Assembly (NCBI GenBank): GCA_002311655.1
Contig: DBYZ01000018.1
Location: 7,418-14,635 of the forward strand
From: Bacteroidales bacterium UBA1173
GTDB lineage: Bacteria; Bacteroidota; Bacteroidia; Bacteroidales; F082
Reading direction: 5' to 3'
DNA: 7,218 bases
Shown: piece by piece, positions 6,601-7,218 of the stretch
How the letters are laid out: the number at the start of each line of letters is the position of its first letter
How positions within the stretch are numbered: the first letter of the stretch is position 1
Notes under the pieces: generated by a model
What the model was told of the DNA's origin: nothing
What the model saw: only the letters and a program-made list of their open reading frames with translations
Databases searched by the model: none
Position numbers and translations under genes: made by a program

Positions 6601-7218
6601 GACTGCATAGTGAAGTTGGTGAACAACTACAACATCAAGTGCAAGGAAATCAACGGTGTATACAGCCGCAAGAAGAACGTGGCAAGCGTTGGTGACGAAT
6701 TGCCGAATGGTATTGTCCAGATGGCAAAGGTTTACGTGGCACAGAAACGTAAGCTCAACATCGGTGACAAGATGGCAGGTCGTCACGGTAACAAAGGTAT
6801 CGTTTCCAGAATCGTTCGCGAAGAAGACATGCCGTTCCTTGAGGATGGTACTCCAGTCGATATCGTGTTGAACCCGTTGGGCGTGCCTTCACGTATGAAC
6901 TTGGGTCAGATTTACGAGACAGTGCTCGGTTGGGCAGGTCACGAGCTCGGACTGAAGTTCGCTACACCTATCTTTGATGGTGCTACATTGGAAGAAATCA
7001 ACGAATATATGAAGAAGGCTGGTCTTCCTGAGAACGGTAGAGTTCAGCTTTATGACGGCGAGACAGGCGAGCCGTTCGATCAGCAGGCTACAGTGGGTTA
7101 CATTTACATGCTGAAGCTGCACCACATGGTCGACGACAAGATGCACGCACGTTCAATCGGACCATACTCGTTGATTACGCAGCAGCCTCTTGGTGGTAAA
7201 GCACAGTTCGGTGGTCAG
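3631..7218 (+). CDS. rpoB: DNA-directed RNA polymerase subunit beta (3' truncated by window edge)
   Basis: The beta subunit forms one side of the RNA polymerase active cleft and the rifampicin pocket. The start is TTG at 3631: an in-frame TAA lies at 3616-3618, no ATG or GTG lies between, and the first in-frame ATG comes more than 120 codons later, inside conserved sequence. The reading frame stays open to the window end, 1196 residues; Bacteroidota RpoB has about 1270, so roughly 75 are missing. Landmarks are YPDFLDIQLKSF near the N-terminus, the rifampicin region (LSQFMDQTNPLSELTHKRRIS, from residue 471, with D476, H486 and S491 equal to E. coli D516, H526 and S531, the sensitive type), YNYEDAIVIS with E778/D779, GDKMAGRHGNKG with active-site lysines K1047 and K1055, MHARS (1171-1175) and QQPLGGKAQFGGQ at the cut end. 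T520 replaces a usually invariant Pro. rpoC is expected next. Confidence 0.98.
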   Translation, partial: MADIKLDRISFASIKKPFDYPDFLDIQLKSFRDFFQLETNPDNRKNEGLFKVFAENFPITDARNNFVLEFLDYYIDAPQYTIAECIERGLSYCVRLKAKLKLSCNDEEHEDFETVVQDVYLGLIPYMTPQGTFVINGAERVVVSQLHRSPGVFFGSSVHTNGTTLYSARIIPFKGSWMEFSTDISNVMYAYIDRKKKLPITTLLRAIGYETDKDILDIFNLAEEVKVTKSGLKRVVGRRLAAKVLHSWFEDFINEETGECVTIERNEIIIERGVILENEHIDKIIEKGVKTILLDREEINTNDYAIIFNTLQKDTTNSEKDAVEYIYRQLRNAEPPDEETARDIIKKLFFSDKRYDLGEVGRYRINRKLGLNIPEDVKVLTNEDIIAIIKYLIELSNSKAEVDDIDHLSNRRIRTVGEQLYAQFGVGLARMARTIRERMNVRDNESFTPTDLINAKTLSSVINSFFGTNQLSQFMDQTNPLSELTHKRRISALGPGGISRDRAGFEVRDVHYTHYGRLCTIETPEGPNIGLISSLCVFAKINNLGFIETPYREVKEGNVDFQNPPVYLTAEEEDNKIIAQACTAMDDEGHITEEMLKARYVADYPIVTPDQLDLIDVAPNQMSSVAASLIPFLEHDDANRALMGSNMMRQAVPLMAPEAPIVGTGIEHYVARDSRTLVEAEGDGEVIFVDSTKITIKYDRTDKERLVSFDDDVKTYNLIKYIRTNQSTSINQKPIVRKGQKVTKGQILTEGYATQGGDLALGRNLKVAFMPWKGYNYEDAIVISEKIVKEDLFTSIHIEEFTLEVRDTKRGLEELTNDIPNVSADATKDLDENGLIRVGADVKEGDILIGKITPKGETDPTPEEKLLRAIFGDKAGDVKNASLKAGPSMKGVVIGKRLFSRVVKDRKAKSKDKDIIAELDAECQKELDALKARMMEKLMSMLNGRTSTGVYNNFKETIIPKKVKFTQKALSQIDYMTVNPYKWTTDAEINDCIVKLVNNYNIKCKEINGVYSRKKNVASVGDELPNGIVQMAKVYVAQKRKLNIGDKMAGRHGNKGIVSRIVREEDMPFLEDGTPVDIVLNPLGVPSRMNLGQIYETVLGWAGHELGLKFATPIFDGATLEEINEYMKKAGLPENGRVQLYDGETGEPFDQQATVGYIYMLKLHHMVDDKMHARSIGPYSLITQQPLGGKAQFGGQ

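Overview
The window is a stretch of the conserved translation and transcription gene cluster of a member of the Bacteroidota, most likely order Bacteroidales. All genes are on the + strand, in the order tuf (3' end) - tRNA-Trp - secE - nusG - rplK - rplA - rplJ - rplL - rpoB (5' part, about 94% of the gene). The assignment to Bacteroidota rests on RpoB, NusG and SecE sequences that resemble Bacteroides/Prevotella proteins from memory, on start codons preceded by A-rich DNA with no Shine-Dalgarno match, and on a tRNA gene without an encoded CCA end. I cannot place it below order level.

Layout: 1-327 encodes the last 108 residues of EF-Tu. At 337-363 there is a perfect 10-bp hairpin, followed four bases later by tRNA-Trp (CCA) at 368-440. 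The protein export and elongation pair secE (467-658) and nusG (718-1272) follows. Next come the 50S stalk genes rplK (L11), rplA (L1), rplJ (L10) and rplL (L7/L12), from 1318 to 3492. A 138-bp spacer, the longest in the window, carries a strong compound stem-loop whose loop is complementary to a downstream segment. Then rpoB starts from TTG at 3631 and is cut by the window end at residue 1196.

The genes form one functional unit. EF-Tu and tRNA-Trp act in elongation. L11, L1, L10 and L7/L12 build the ribosomal stalks on which elongation factors work. NusG is a transcription elongation factor that contacts RNA polymerase, whose beta subunit is rpoB. SecE is a core part of the SecYEG translocon. 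Spacers of 20 to 75 bp inside secE-rplL suggest cotranscription; the rplL-rpoB spacer is the probable point where ribosomal and polymerase expression are set apart.

I found no unknown system, mobile element or CRISPR array. The observations most worth a second look are the pseudoknot-capable RNA structure between rplL and rpoB, a Thr in RpoB where nearly all bacteria have Pro (next to the rifampicin pocket), the TTG start of rpoB, and the lack of room for a classical L10 leader before rplJ.
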